Below, piece after piece: positions 36,797-46,063 of a stretch of DNA of 64,000 bases. The number at the start of each line of letters is the position of its first letter. Position 1 is the first letter of the stretch. Source of the DNA: Butyrivibrio sp. (GTDB lineage Bacteria; Bacillota; Clostridia; Lachnospirales; Lachnospiraceae); contig SVGA01000017.1 of NCBI GenBank assembly GCA_015056575.1, forward strand, positions 17,248-81,247, read 5' to 3'. Under the pieces are notes generated by a model. The model worked only from the letters and a program-made list of their open reading frames with translations. It was not told where the DNA came from and made no database searches. A program made the position numbers and the translations under genes.

Positions 36797-38230
36797 ATGG
36801 CTGATAACAAGAAACTTGTTTCTGAAATCACCTCTATGGACGAGGATTTCACACAATGGTATACCGACGTCTGCATCAAGGCAGATTTGGTCAGCTACTC
36901 AAATATCAAGGGCTGCATGGTGATCAAGCCTGCAGGATACGCTATTTGGGAGCTTATCCAGAAGCATCTGGATGCAAGATTCAAGGCTACAGGGGTGCAG
37001 AACGCATACCTTCCCATGTTTATTCCCGAGTCTCTTCTTCAGAAAGAGAAGGACCACGTTGAGGGCTTTGCTCCCGAGGTTGCATGGGTTACCCACGGCG
37101 GACTTGAGCCTCTGACCGAGAGATATTGTGTACGTCCCACTTCAGAGACACTTTTCTGTGATTATTATAAGGGAGAGATCCACTCCTATAAGGATCTTCC
37201 TCAGGTACTGAACCAGTGGTGCAGCGTAGTTCGCTGGGAGAAGGAGACAAGACCTTTCCTTCGAAGCCGCGAGTTCTTATGGCAGGAAGGTCACACAGCA
37301 CACGCTACCATGGAAGAAGCCGAGGAGCGCACACAGCAGATGCTGAACGTTTATGCCGACTTCCTTGAGAACGATATGGCTATCCCCGTTGTAAAGGGTC
37401 GCAAGACGGATAAGGAGAAGTTTGCAGGCGCAGAGGCCACCTACACTGTAGAGGCACTGATGCACGACGGAAGAGCTCTTCAGAGCGCGACCAGCCACAA
37501 CTTCGGAGACGGCTTTGCAAAGGCTTTCGGGATCCAGTACGCAGGCAAGGACAACCAGCTCCACTACGTATACCAGACTTCCTGGGGACTTACCACCAGA
37601 ACCATCGGTGCCATGATCATGGTACACGGAGACAATTCAGGACTTGTAGTTCCTCCTAAGATTGCTCCCATCCAGGTTGTGGTCATCCCTATCCAGCAGA
37701 AGAAAGAGGGCGTTCTCGATGCCGCCTACGACATCGCAAAGAGCCTTTCAGATTACAGAGTAAAAACCGACGACACCGACAGAACTCCCGGCTTTAAGTT
37801 CGCCGAGCAGGAGATGCGCGGAATCCCGATCCGTGTTGAGATCGGACCCAAGGATCTTGAGGCGGGCAAGTGCGTACTTGTAAGACGTGACACCAGGGAA
37901 AAGATTGAAGTGGCTATCGCCGAGGTTCCCGCTAAAGTAGGAGAGCTTCTTAATACCATTCAGAATGATATGCTTGCAAGAGCCAAGAAACACCTTGCAG
38001 AGCACACCTTCGCAGCTCACAACAAGGAAGAGTTTGCAGAGGCCTTCAAGGAGACTAAGGGCTTCGTTAAGGCTATGTGGTGCGGCTGCCGCGAGTGCGA
38101 AGACCAGATCAAGGAAGAGTTCGCCGCAACCAGCAGATGTATCCCCTTCGAGCAGGAGAACCTTTCCGATACCTGCGTAATGTGCGGAAAACCCGCCACC
38201 AAGATGGTATATTGGGGCAGAGCGTATTGA
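36797..38230 (+). CDS. proS: Prolyl-tRNA synthetase, archaeal/eukaryotic-like (ProS type 3)
   Basis: This 477-residue class II synthetase charges tRNA-Pro. The compact form lacks the bacterial editing insertion. Class II motifs include [15 protein letters not shown] (motif 2 region), [18 protein letters not shown] and a motif 3 region near [18 protein letters not shown]. The anticodon-binding domain begins at about 285, and a C-terminal zinc-like domain follows with CGCREC and CVMCGK. AGGAG precedes the ATG. It has its own consensus promoter and ends at a large palindromic element. Confidence 0.95.
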   Translation: MADNKKLVSEITSMDEDFTQWYTDVCIKADLVSYSNIKGCMVIKPAGYAIWELIQKHLDARFKATGVQNAYLPMFIPESLLQKEKDHVEGFAPEVAWVTHGGLEPLTERYCVRPTSETLFCDYYKGEIHSYKDLPQVLNQWCSVVRWEKETRPFLRSREFLWQEGHTAHATMEEAEERTQQMLNVYADFLENDMAIPVVKGRKTDKEKFAGAEATYTVEALMHDGRALQSATSHNFGDGFAKAFGIQYAGKDNQLHYVYQTSWGLTTRTIGAMIMVHGDNSGLVVPPKIAPIQVVVIPIQQKKEGVLDAAYDIAKSLSDYRVKTDDTDRTPGFKFAEQEMRGIPIRVEIGPKDLEAGKCVLVRRDTREKIEVAIAEVPAKVGELLNTIQNDMLARAKKHLAEHTFAAHNKEEFAEAFKETKGFVKAMWCGCRECEDQIKEEFAATSRCIPFEQENLSDTCVMCGKPATKMVYWGRAY

Positions 38231-38246
38231 TTAACTGCTCGTCCTA

Positions 38247-38413
38247 TAGAGTTCACGTGTGGACGCTTACGTTCGTCTGCGTCGTGATTTGCTGACAATC
38301 AAAAACAGCTAAATGTCTCATTTCATGTTATTCAGAGAAATCGACATTTAGCTGTTTTTTCTTGTGCAAATCATCTCCTCGTCCGAGAGCTGCGCGTTCA
38401 CACGTGAACTCTA
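38247..38413. repeat. Long nested palindrome with a terminator at its centre
   Basis: The outer arms TAGAGTTCACGTGTG (38247-38261) and CACACGTGAACTCTA (38399-38413) are perfect 15-bp inverted repeats. A middle pair GATTTGC (38286-38292) and GCAAATC (38366-38372) and the inner terminator stem (38301-38317 with 38343-38360) are nested inside. The intergenic stretch 38231-38569 holds no gene besides this; the rest (38414-38569) shows only small hairpins. Confidence 0.75.
38301..38360. terminator. Bidirectional terminator between proS and helD
   Basis: AAAAACAGCTAAATGTC and GACATTTAGCTGTTTTTT form a perfect stem of about 17 bp around a 25-nt loop, with T-runs outward on both strands. It separates two convergent genes. 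Confidence 0.85.
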
Positions 38414-38569
38414 CAGACCGACAGGTATCAATAGCCGATACTTATAGCACTTTCTAAGCCGCAGGGCAAGGTAATGTAGAGGCTTCGGGCTGAGAGGTTC
38501 TGTATTTCGCCTTCGGCGTGGATGTAAAAGTTAATCTTCAAAAGTTCATAGGCCGTTTTGTGTTATTAG

Positions 38570-40597
38570 TTAATTGTTCTTGCATAATATCGCCAGGCGC
38601 CTTGTGGCACGGGACATTGCGGTGTAGAGGCAATGGCGCCCGAGTTCGGTGTCGGGGTACATTTCGGTATCGGCGTCGGCAAGGATCACGTTGTCAAATT
38701 CCAGACCTTTGGCAAGGGGCAGTTCGATGAAGAAGGCGCCGCTCTCAGGAAGGGAATCCTGCTCTTCCATTACGGGAGGCGCGTCCTTTCCAAGGGCTCC
38801 GGCGATGCGATCAACGCTGTAGCCGTTGCGGCAGATGATGGCGGTAAGGCCGTCTTTGGACTCAAAATCTCTGATCAGATTTTTGAGGGCCGCGATGCAC
38901 TCTTTATCCGAGTGGCAAGTAAGCTCGGTAACAGCCTCTCCGGGACGCTTTACGCTTGAAACCTGAAGTTTCTTTTCCTCCGGTAAAAGAGCTGAAAACT
39001 TCTCTGTTATCTCCGGGGAGCTTCGGTAGCTGGTCATAAGGGGAAGTTCAACGAATTGCTTATCTTCTGCTGCGGCCATTTCCTCAAGGCCTGAAAAGGT
39101 AACGGTTCCCTCGCGAATAGCCTGGAATTCATCTCCCAGCATCATGAAGCGGGCGGAAGGAAAATACTTCCTGAATACCTTGATCTGTGCGGCAGTGTAG
39201 TCCTGCACCTCATCGATCATGACATAGCGCATATTCCTGTCGCACTCTCCCGTGAGCAACATTCTCGTATAGAACCACTCCGCAGCAGTGATACTGCTGC
39301 TTCCAAGGATCCGTCCCGCTATATGGGATACGTTTACAAATCCGCAGTGCCTTATGGTATTAAGGGCTCCGCCGTAGTCATTCTCGATGCGATTGTCCTC
39401 GGCGGCATCGGATCTGGCAACACTCTCCGAATCCTCAAAGTTATCCCTGTCCATGTTGTGAAGGGTGGCTTTGGCTCTCTCCTCCAGCTCTGTTGCCACA
39501 TTCTGTATGAGACGAACCCCCAATGGGAACTGCTTGAATTTCTTAACCACTGAGAGCACTTCGTTCCCGGTCATTACCACCCGGTCTTTTTGTTTGATGT
39601 CAAAAAAGTCCTCTGCCTCCGGCGTAAGAGTCGGCAGAATATCACGTATCTTTTCAAGGCTGCCGTCCTCAGTGTGATCGTACTCAGGATCGTCCACGGG
39701 AACGCCGGTCATCTTAAGGAATTCCCTCCAGGTCAGGGTAAGAGGGTTGGTCTCACCAAGATCAGGAAGAACGTTATCTATATAGTCCCTGAATACCGGG
39801 TTCAGTGTCAGAAGGCACACCTGATCCGGGCGCAGGATCTTTCTTTTCAGGTAAAAGAGATATGCTATTCTCTGCAGAAGTACCGACGTCTTGCCGCTTC
39901 CGGCAATACCGTTCACCAGAAGATAAGGAACATCCGGATATCTTATAACCGTGTTCTGCTCCTTCTGGATGGTGGCAGTTATGGCCTTCATCTTGTCGGA
40001 GTGGGTCTGGGAAAGAGACTGCAGAAGCATCGGATCTTCTATGGCAATCTGGGTATCAAAGAAGGCAAGAAGCTTATCCTTTTCTATATCAAACTGTCTG
40101 CGGAGCTTAAGATCAACAGGAATTGTCCTGTCGTCCACGGTGTAGCTGGTCTTGCCGTTTTCCTGGTTGTAGTAAACCTCCGCAATGGGAGATCTCCAGT
40201 CCACCACCATCTGATCGTAGCCATTCTCTGAAATGGCCGCACGACCGATGTAGTAATCCTCGGTAAGGGTTTCTCCCGGGAACTGCACCTGTATCTTGGC
40301 AAAGTAAGGAGATTCCAAAAGCTTGTTTACAGTGTTAAGGCGCTTGTCCAGAGAGCTGCTCTCTACATTATAGGTGTCGATGTAGCGGTTCCACACCTCG
40401 ATCTCTGCCAGGGTCTCCATAGTGGTCTCAATGTCCGCATAGTCAAAACGGATATTGTCACGGATATCGTTCTTGTCATCCACAGCCTTCTCATTAAGAT
40501 CCGTGATCTGACCTTCAATGCCCTTCTTTATATCCTGCAGTTTACCGTAGGTCTTTGTAAGATGCGCCTGTTCCTTATCGAATATTTCTTTATTCAT
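38570..40597 (-). CDS. helD: HelD-like UvrD/Rep family helicase
   Basis: This 675-residue cytoplasmic ATPase begins with a long coiled-coil arm (about 1-110). A bipartite helicase core follows with Walker A GIAGSGKTSVLL at about 232-243, RYVMIDEVQDYTAAQ (DExx box), LGDEFQAI, and the C-terminal motifs LPLAKGLEFDNVIL and YTAMSRATRRL. This layout fits HelD, which binds and recycles stalled RNA polymerase. It starts 3 nt after nrdG and has GAGGATG upstream, so it is probably cotranscribed with nrdDG. Confidence 0.88.
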   Translation of the reverse strand: MNKEIFDKEQAHLTKTYGKLQDIKKGIEGQITDLNEKAVDDKNDIRDNIRFDYADIETTMETLAEIEVWNRYIDTYNVESSSLDKRLNTVNKLLESPYFAKIQVQFPGETLTEDYYIGRAAISENGYDQMVVDWRSPIAEVYYNQENGKTSYTVDDRTIPVDLKLRRQFDIEKDKLLAFFDTQIAIEDPMLLQSLSQTHSDKMKAITATIQKEQNTVIRYPDVPYLLVNGIAGSGKTSVLLQRIAYLFYLKRKILRPDQVCLLTLNPVFRDYIDNVLPDLGETNPLTLTWREFLKMTGVPVDDPEYDHTEDGSLEKIRDILPTLTPEAEDFFDIKQKDRVVMTGNEVLSVVKKFKQFPLGVRLIQNVATELEERAKATLHNMDRDNFEDSESVARSDAAEDNRIENDYGGALNTIRHCGFVNVSHIAGRILGSSSITAAEWFYTRMLLTGECDRNMRYVMIDEVQDYTAAQIKVFRKYFPSARFMMLGDEFQAIREGTVTFSGLEEMAAAEDKQFVELPLMTSYRSSPEITEKFSALLPEEKKLQVSSVKRPGEAVTELTCHSDKECIAALKNLIRDFESKDGLTAIICRNGYSVDRIAGALGKDAPPVMEEQDSLPESGAFFIELPLAKGLEFDNVILADADTEMYPDTELGRHCLYTAMSRATRRLAILCKNN

Positions 40598-40600
40598 AGA

Positions 40601-41152
40601 TCATCCTCGTCTGGATTCGTCCCTGTCGTTGTACTTGGACAGCACAACCTCTCCTGCTTTAAGTGTGGCAGGGACATCAATAACTCTTTGATTTGAAGAT
40701 CCCCTGAAGCGGAGCATGAGATCTCTTTTGTCCTCTTCAAATTCACCATCCACCAGGATATCGATACTTGAAAGGATAGCCGGCGTGTCATCGCCATGGC
40801 AGCGCTTATTGGACTCATCCGTAAGTTCCTCCCAGGTATATCCGCTGTAGATCCAGATGGTCTTCTTTGGAAGCTCCTTCTTTATCCTGTCAATGAATGG
40901 CCTAAGAGCCTTCTGGTTCACCACTTCCATGGGTTCGCCCCCAAGTATGGTAAGCCCGTTTATATAGTCCGGTCTTAGGGATTCTATTATCTCATTTTCA
41001 ACATCTTTAGAAAAGGGGTTACCGTAACCAAAATCCCAGGTCATCTCATTAAAGCACCCCTTACAATGATGCGTGCATCCGGACACAAACAGGGATGTGC
41101 GGCATCCTATTCCGTTTGCTACGTCCGTAAAAATGATCTCGCCGTAGTTCAT
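40601..41152 (-). CDS. nrdG: Anaerobic ribonucleotide reductase activating protein (radical SAM)
   Basis: This 183-residue enzyme uses a 4Fe-4S cluster and S-adenosylmethionine to place the glycyl radical on NrdD. The cluster motif is CTHHCKGC (about 26-33), preceded by NGIGCRTSLFVSG. The TILGGEPM segment binds SAM. GGAGG precedes the ATG. It lies directly downstream of nrdD. The C-terminus is slightly extended with a charged tail (NDRDESRRG). Confidence 0.94.
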   Translation of the reverse strand: MNYGEIIFTDVANGIGCRTSLFVSGCTHHCKGCFNEMTWDFGYGNPFSKDVENEIIESLRPDYINGLTILGGEPMEVVNQKALRPFIDRIKKELPKKTIWIYSGYTWEELTDESNKRCHGDDTPAILSSIDILVDGEFEEDKRDLMLRFRGSSNQRVIDVPATLKAGEVVLSKYNDRDESRRG

Positions 41153-41171
41153 ATTTCCTCCTATGATGAAA

Positions 41172-41196
41172 CAAGGCCGGAGAAGCTCCGACCTTG
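41172..41196 (-). terminator. Hairpin between nrdD and nrdG
   Basis: CAAGG-CGGAG pairs with CTCCG-CCTTG around a short loop, followed on the minus strand by only TTTCAT. It is a strong stem with a poor U-tract, so partial attenuation or mRNA processing between nrdD and nrdG is more likely than full termination. Confidence 0.5.
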
Positions 41197-41221
41197 CGCT
41201 TGTTTGCTGTGTAAATTGGTT

Positions 41222-43459
41222 TTAGCAGGAGCTCTTTGAGTTGGACATGTGAAGAACTCTCTCCTTGATCTCCTGTGTACGTCCCTGATTCCAGAACTGG
41301 GTTCCGATGTATCCGCAGGTACGTCTTGCAACGTTCATCTTGTTCTGATCACGGTTGCCGCAGTTAGGGCATTCCCAGATGAGCTTTCCGTCTGTGTCGG
41401 TGACGATCTTGATCTCTCCGTCATATCCGCAGCACTGGCAGTAATCTGACTTAGTATTAAGCTCTGCGTACATAATGTTGTCGTAGATGTACTTCATAAC
41501 TGAAAGAACCGCATCCAGATTGCCGTTCATATCGGGAACCTCAACGTAGCTGATGGCTCCTCCCGGTGAAAGTGCCTGGAACTCAGCCTCGAACTTGAGC
41601 TTTGTGAAGGCATCGATCTGCTCAGTTACGTGCACATGATAGCTGTTGGTGATGTAGTTCTTGTCTGTAACCCCAGGTATGATCCCGAATCTCTTCTGAA
41701 GAGCTTTCGCAAACTTGTAGGTTGTGGACTCAAGGGGTGTTCCGTAAAGGCTGAAGGAGATATTCTCCTTGGCGCGCCATGCTGCGCACTTGTCATTGAG
41801 GAACTGCATTACCTTAAGAGCGAAGTCCTTACCTCTCTCTTCTGTATGAGATACGCCCTTCATATACCTGGTGCATTCGCAAAGACCTGCGTAGCCCAGT
41901 GAAATTGTCGAGTAATTGCCGAACAGAAGGGGATCGATCTTCTCACCCTTCTTAAGTCTTGCCAGAGCTCCGTTCTGCCAGAGAATGGGAGCAACGTCCG
42001 AGGGAGTTCCCAGGAGCCTGTTGTGTCTTGCCATCAGTGCTCTGTAGCAGAGCTCACATCTCTCCTCAAGGATCTGCCAGAATCTGTCCTCGTCCTTGGC
42101 TGAAGAACAGGCAACATCTACAAGGTTAAGGGTTACAACACCCTGGTTAAATCTGCCGTAGTACTTGTGAGTTCCCTCGGTGTAGTTAAGAGCATGTGCC
42201 TTGTTTCCCGCGTTGCAGAGGCCTTCTGCAAGCGCCTCGTTGTCGGGAGTAAGGAAGGATCTGCATCCCATGCAAGGATATACATCACCCTTTTTGAGCT
42301 CTTTCATCTTCTTGGCTGAGATATAGTCGGGAACCATTCTCTTGGCTGTGCACTTTGCTGCCAGCTCTGTGAGGTAGTAGTACTTGGAATCCTCATGGAT
42401 GTTGTCCTCGTCAAGAACATAGATGAGCTTGGGGAATGCAGGTGTAATAAGCTGTCCCTTCTCGTTCTTAACGCCGGTGATACGCTGCTTTAACATCTCC
42501 TCGATGACCATGGCAAGGTCTTCTCTTGCCTGTCCGTCTTCCACCTCATCAAGGTACATATATACTGTAATGAAAGGAGCCTGTCCGTTTGTGGTCATCA
42601 GTGTGATCACCTGATACTGGATAACCTGGCATCCTCTCTCAATTTCTTTTCTTACCCGCATCTCTGCGATCTCATTGACCTGTTTCTTGTTGATCTTCAT
42701 TCCGGCGGTCTCAAACTCGAGAGCTACTTCCTTGCGGAACTTCTGTCTGCTGATATCAACAAATGGAACCAGGTGGGAAAGAGTGATACTCTGTCCGCCA
42801 TACTGTGAGCTGGCGATCTGTGCGATGGCCTGGGTCGCAATGTTGCAGGCTGTGGAAAAGCTCTTGGGACGCTCGATCATGGTCTCGGAGATAACCGTTC
42901 CGTTCTGGAGCATGTCCTCAAGGTTTACAAGACAGCAGTTGTGCATGTGCTGTGCAAAATAATCGGCATCGTGGAAATGGATGATACCCTCCTCATGAGC
43001 CTTAACAACATCCTCGGGAAGAAGGAATCTTCTTGTGATATCCTTACTTACCTCTCCGGCCATATAGTCTCTCTGAACGCTGTTAACAGTGGGGTTCTTG
43101 TTGGAGTTCTCCTGCTTAACCTCCTCGTTGCTGCACTCTATAAGAGACATGATCTGCTCGTCAGTGGTGTTGGCCTTTCTGACAAGGGCACGTTTATAAC
43201 GATAGGTGATATATTTGCGTGCAACCTCGAACTTGCCCGACTTCATAAGTCCGGCCTCAACCATATCCTGGATCTCCTCCACGCTGGCTGCACGCGTAAG
43301 AGAAGCACACTGCTTCTCAACGGCTCTCTCAATATCGCTGATCTGGCCATCTGTGAGTTTCTTCTCTTCTGTTACTTCGTCATTTGCTTTCTCTATAGCT
43401 GCCAGAATCTTCTTGCCGTCAAAAGCAACTTCTTTTCCGCTTCTCTTGATAATCTTCAT
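41222..43459 (-). CDS. nrdD: Anaerobic (class III) ribonucleoside-triphosphate reductase
   Basis: This 745-residue glycyl-radical enzyme makes deoxynucleotides without oxygen. An N-terminal ATP-cone lies at about 1-90 (IIKRSGKEVAFDGKKI). The C-terminal zinc ribbon is CQCCGYDG and CPNC, and the glycyl radical site is RRTCGY with Gly near 716. The start was set at 43459 because GAGGGGG lies 6 nt upstream; the frame extends 26 codons further, through leader hairpins. It forms an operon with nrdG and helD. Confidence 0.95.
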   Translation of the reverse strand: MKIIKRSGKEVAFDGKKILAAIEKANDEVTEEKKLTDGQISDIERAVEKQCASLTRAASVEEIQDMVEAGLMKSGKFEVARKYITYRYKRALVRKANTTDEQIMSLIECSNEEVKQENSNKNPTVNSVQRDYMAGEVSKDITRRFLLPEDVVKAHEEGIIHFHDADYFAQHMHNCCLVNLEDMLQNGTVISETMIERPKSFSTACNIATQAIAQIASSQYGGQSITLSHLVPFVDISRQKFRKEVALEFETAGMKINKKQVNEIAEMRVRKEIERGCQVIQYQVITLMTTNGQAPFITVYMYLDEVEDGQAREDLAMVIEEMLKQRITGVKNEKGQLITPAFPKLIYVLDEDNIHEDSKYYYLTELAAKCTAKRMVPDYISAKKMKELKKGDVYPCMGCRSFLTPDNEALAEGLCNAGNKAHALNYTEGTHKYYGRFNQGVVTLNLVDVACSSAKDEDRFWQILEERCELCYRALMARHNRLLGTPSDVAPILWQNGALARLKKGEKIDPLLFGNYSTISLGYAGLCECTRYMKGVSHTEERGKDFALKVMQFLNDKCAAWRAKENISFSLYGTPLESTTYKFAKALQKRFGIIPGVTDKNYITNSYHVHVTEQIDAFTKLKFEAEFQALSPGGAISYVEVPDMNGNLDAVLSVMKYIYDNIMYAELNTKSDYCQCCGYDGEIKIVTDTDGKLIWECPNCGNRDQNKMNVARRTCGYIGTQFWNQGRTQEIKERVLHMSNSKSSC

Positions 43460-43529
43460 AGAATCCCCCTCTACGTTAAATAAAAACAGTTGTGATATAC
43501 GGATTGTTTCACTGCGTTCTCGCAATCCT

Positions 43530-43575
43530 ACATACATTCGGAATCCGCATTAACATGCTCCTTCCTCATGTATGT
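43530..43575. repeat. Nested inverted repeat in the nrdD leader
   Basis: ACATACAT, GGAA and CAT are mirrored by ATG, TTCC and ATGTATGT around a TAAC centre, giving a 46-nt hairpin. A second, weaker hairpin (GGATTG with CAATCC, 43501-43528) follows towards nrdD. There is no U-tract. Confidence 0.55.
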
Positions 43576-43587
43576 TCGGGTCATTAC

Positions 43588-43625
43588 AAAAATATGTGTA
43601 TCATGCAAGCATGACACATATTTTT
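43588..43625 (-). terminator. Intrinsic terminator after murI
   Basis: AAAAATATGTG and CACATATTTTT enclose an inner pairing of TCATGC with GCATGA. On the minus strand the stem ends in ATTTTTG. It lies about 70 nt after the murI stop. Confidence 0.7.
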
Positions 43626-43695
43626 ATATGACACCTATATCACAACATCTTGTGGTCTATTACAATGATAATACATTATATTGATAAATGCAAGG

Positions 43696-44508
43696 TTAAA
43701 TATTCCTCACCTCTTCAAGGCGCAAATGCAGTCTTTTCAGGTGTTCCAGGGTCTTTTCCTCCTCAACTCTTTTCCCGGAGAAAAAATATTCTGTATTTCG
43801 TAAACACAATATATTGTGCTTTATTTCATCTTCATCAACATTATCCTGTGACCAGTCAAGGCCAAGGACTTCAGCCAGGTGTTTCACAGTGCCTCTGTTG
43901 CCGTCTATAAGAAGGGTCTCTTCACCAAAGTACCTTCTGTAGGCGGGTTTAAAGTAATTAAAATGGGTGCATCCCAGCACCAGCGCGCAATATCTGCTTT
44001 TATCGAAGGAAGAAAACTGCCGGCGAAGGTACTCATCAACTGCCATTGACTCGAACTCCTCCCTCTCTGCGAACTCCACGAGCTTTGGCATTGCCAGAAG
44101 ATCAACTCTGTGATCACCGTCAACTCTGTGGAGCAGGTCCTTAAGCTTGTCCTCTCTGATGGTCACAGGGGTAGCAATAACCATGATGCGCTTGCCTTCC
44201 GTGCCCTCAACCGCAGGCTTTACCGCAGGCTCCATCCCAAGGATGGGGATGTCATACCGGCGCCGAAGTTCTCTTATGGCAACGCTGGTAGCGGTATTAC
44301 AGGCGACAACTATCGCCTCGGCCCCTTTGGATATGAGAAACTCCGTGATATCCGTGGCAAACCCGATTATCTCCTCCGGAGTCTTTGTGCCGTAGGGCAC
44401 ATGATCAGTATCCGCATAAAAAATAAATTCTTGTTCCGGAAGACGGTGGCAGGCCTCATTAAGAACCGAAAGTCCCCCTATTCCGGAATCAAAAATTCCA
44501 ATCTTCAT
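43696..44508 (-). CDS. murI: Glutamate racemase
   Basis: This 270-residue enzyme converts L- to D-glutamate for peptidoglycan. The two catalytic Cys are in VVACNTATSVA (about 68-78) and VLGCTHFNYFKP (about 180-191). The N-terminal IGIFDSGIGGLSVL motif is intact. GAGGAAAG precedes the ATG. It is a single gene divergent from the 145-residue hypothetical gene at 44545. Near its 3' end lies a palindrome resembling an NrdR box (43805-43818). Confidence 0.95.
   Translation of the reverse strand: MKIGIFDSGIGGLSVLNEACHRLPEQEFIFYADTDHVPYGTKTPEEIIGFATDITEFLISKGAEAIVVACNTATSVAIRELRRRYDIPILGMEPAVKPAVEGTEGKRIMVIATPVTIREDKLKDLLHRVDGDHRVDLLAMPKLVEFAEREEFESMAVDEYLRRQFSSFDKSRYCALVLGCTHFNYFKPAYRRYFGEETLLIDGNRGTVKHLAEVLGLDWSQDNVDEDEIKHNILCLRNTEYFFSGKRVEEEKTLEHLKRLHLRLEEVRNI
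43805..43818. promoter_or_regulatory. NrdR-box-like palindrome inside murI
   Basis: CACAATATATTGTG is a perfect 14-bp palindrome close to the NrdR consensus as I recall it. It lies about 350 bp upstream of the nrdD start, inside the 3' part of murI. Only one copy is seen, while NrdR sites usually come in pairs near the promoter. Confidence 0.3.
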
Positions 44509-44544
44509 AGCTTTCCTCGCTTAAGATTATGTTAAAATATCCTT

Positions 44545-44982
44545 ATGAATGAGAAGAAACTAGACGAACTGCAAAAACTATATGACAACCCCAGGATAGG
44601 TGCCTTTGTTCAGGAGATATGCGAGTACTATGCCACCTCCGACAGCTATGAGGACAATTCCTATCAGGATGAGATAGAGCCCCGGGATTTAACGGAGGCC
44701 GTCTATACCCTTTTCTGCCTTCAGTGCAGAGAGCAGATCCTGGACGAGTTGTCTATTGTCGGCCGGAAATATCCGGGTGTCTACGAGTCCGTCAGAACAC
44801 TTCATAATAAGCTTCTTATCAACATGGATTATCGCCTTCTTGAGAAGGAGTGCACAGGAATTATAACAACCCATAAGCCGGATGTCACGTCCCGGGACAT
44901 CTTGGACCATGTTGAATCCTGCACCAGATCCAGCGATACTCTATCTGATGCTTTGGATAAATTCTATAACTGGCTGCACTGA
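44545..44982 (+). CDS. Hypothetical protein
   Basis: This 145-residue acidic soluble protein is probably all alpha-helical and has no signal or membrane segment. I do not recognise a family. Visible features are four Cys (CEYY, CLQC, ECTG, SCTR) without a metal-binding pattern and a C-terminal ALDKFYNWLH. It is a single gene between murI (divergent) and the SH3 protein gene (convergent, 4 nt apart). There is no Shine-Dalgarno; TAAAAT ends exactly 6 nt before the ATG, so it is a leaderless candidate. Confidence 0.7.
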   Translation: MNEKKLDELQKLYDNPRIGAFVQEICEYYATSDSYEDNSYQDEIEPRDLTEAVYTLFCLQCREQILDELSIVGRKYPGVYESVRTLHNKLLINMDYRLLEKECTGIITTHKPDVTSRDILDHVESCTRSSDTLSDALDKFYNWLH

Positions 44983-44986
44983 GCCG

Positions 44987-45700
44987 TCAGTTTTCCTTAA
45001 GATACTTCATTGAGGCGTAAACCTGCTGCCCGTCAAGGTCCACAATGGCCCAGGTACCTTCTTTATTAACAGCGATCCTCTTGAGAATATCACCCTCAGG
45101 AACCAGTCCCACCACAGAACTTGAGGTATCGGGGCCTGACCGCAGGTTAAGAAGTGATGCGCCGGATACAGTGACAGTATCGTTTTTCTCAACAAATCCC
45201 TCGGGAAGTACAAGGCTTGATACTTCTGTCTGTACCTCATCCGGGTCTTTGACAAAATATTTGTCCAGAACCTTTACTTTAACCGCAAATACAATAAAAG
45301 CAAGGATGATCATGCCAGTGATAACGGAGGCCACACGAACCACCAGATCCATGTTTACGCCGCCCTCGTCCTCATCGTCATAGTCTTCCTCGTCGTAATC
45401 CTCTTCGTATTCTTCAGGCTCCTCATAGCGGGCCCTTTCCCGGCGGGGCCGTCGTTCTTCCTCCTGCCTTTGGTGGATATACTCTTCCCTTTCCTCTTCG
45501 TTAAAAAAGTTCTCTGGATCTTCGATCTTGATATCCATAGCTGTAAGAGTCTCATCCCCGGGCTTTTTTGCAGATCCTTCTTCCGGTTTCCTGCCTGACT
45601 CTTCCTTCTTGACAGCCTCGTCTTTTACTGCCTCGGAAGATCCTTCCTGCCCCAATTCTCTCTTTTTGTAATCCTCAAAGTTCATTATCTTGTCTGCCAA
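44987..45700 (-). CDS. Single-pass membrane protein with C-terminal bacterial SH3 domain
   Basis: This 237-residue protein has a cytoplasmic N-terminal half rich in Glu, Lys, Arg and Asp (a Tyr/Glu/Asp run at about 92-113) and a membrane segment at about 121-141. A short linker and an SH3b domain at about 175-235 follow (LNLRSGPDTSSSVVGLVPEG, WAIVDLDGQQVYASMKYL). The SH3b should lie outside and may contact peptidoglycan. The start is a TTG at 45700 with GGAGGAG upstream; an in-frame ATG five codons later has worse spacing. It is downstream of trxA across a terminator. Confidence 0.8.
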   Translation of the reverse strand: MADKIMNFEDYKKRELGQEGSSEAVKDEAVKKEESGRKPEEGSAKKPGDETLTAMDIKIEDPENFFNEEEREEYIHQRQEEERRPRRERARYEEPEEYEEDYDEEDYDDEDEGGVNMDLVVRVASVITGMIILAFIVFAVKVKVLDKYFVKDPDEVQTEVSSLVLPEGFVEKNDTVTVSGASLLNLRSGPDTSSSVVGLVPEGDILKRIAVNKEGTWAIVDLDGQQVYASMKYLKEN

Positions 45701-45724
45701 AACTACTCTCCTCCGTACATATAG

Positions 45725-45750
45725 AAAATGCTGGCTTTTTCAAGCCAGCA
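45725..45750 (-). terminator. Intrinsic terminator at the end of trxA
   Basis: TGCTGGCTT and AAGCCAGCA form a perfect 9-bp stem around a 4-nt loop, followed by TTTTC on the minus strand. The stem overlaps the last codons of trxA. Confidence 0.8.
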
Positions 45751-46060
45751 CCTTGTCTATTATACCCTGTAATTTTGCCTTGTTAAGAGCTCCAACTGCT
45801 GTCTCAACAACTTCGCCGTTCTTGAAAAATGCAAACATCGGAATTGACATAACATTGTATTTCTGAGCTATATCAGGTGACTGATCAACGTTGATCTTCA
45901 TAACCTTGAGCTCTCCGTCATACTCTTCTGCAAACTGGTCTATGATGGGAGCCATCATCTTGCAGGGTCCGCACCAATCTGCTGCAAAATCTACCAGAAC
46001 AGGCAGCTTGCTGTTAATAACTTCTTCTTCAAAATTCTGACTGTTTAATGAGTAATCCAT
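45740..46060 (-). CDS. trxA: Thioredoxin
   Basis: This 106-residue protein has the redox motif WCGPCK at about 29-34, the cis-Pro loop MSIPMFAFF and the terminal GALNKAKLQ helix, all standard for thioredoxin. It reduces protein disulfides. It starts 3 nt after trmB, with its ribosome site AAGGGG inside the trmB end, so the two are translated from one mRNA. Confidence 0.96.
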   Translation of the reverse strand: MDYSLNSQNFEEEVINSKLPVLVDFAADWCGPCKMMAPIIDQFAEEYDGELKVMKINVDQSPDIAQKYNVMSIPMFAFFKNGEVVETAVGALNKAKLQGIIDKVLA

Positions 46061-46063
46061 TTT

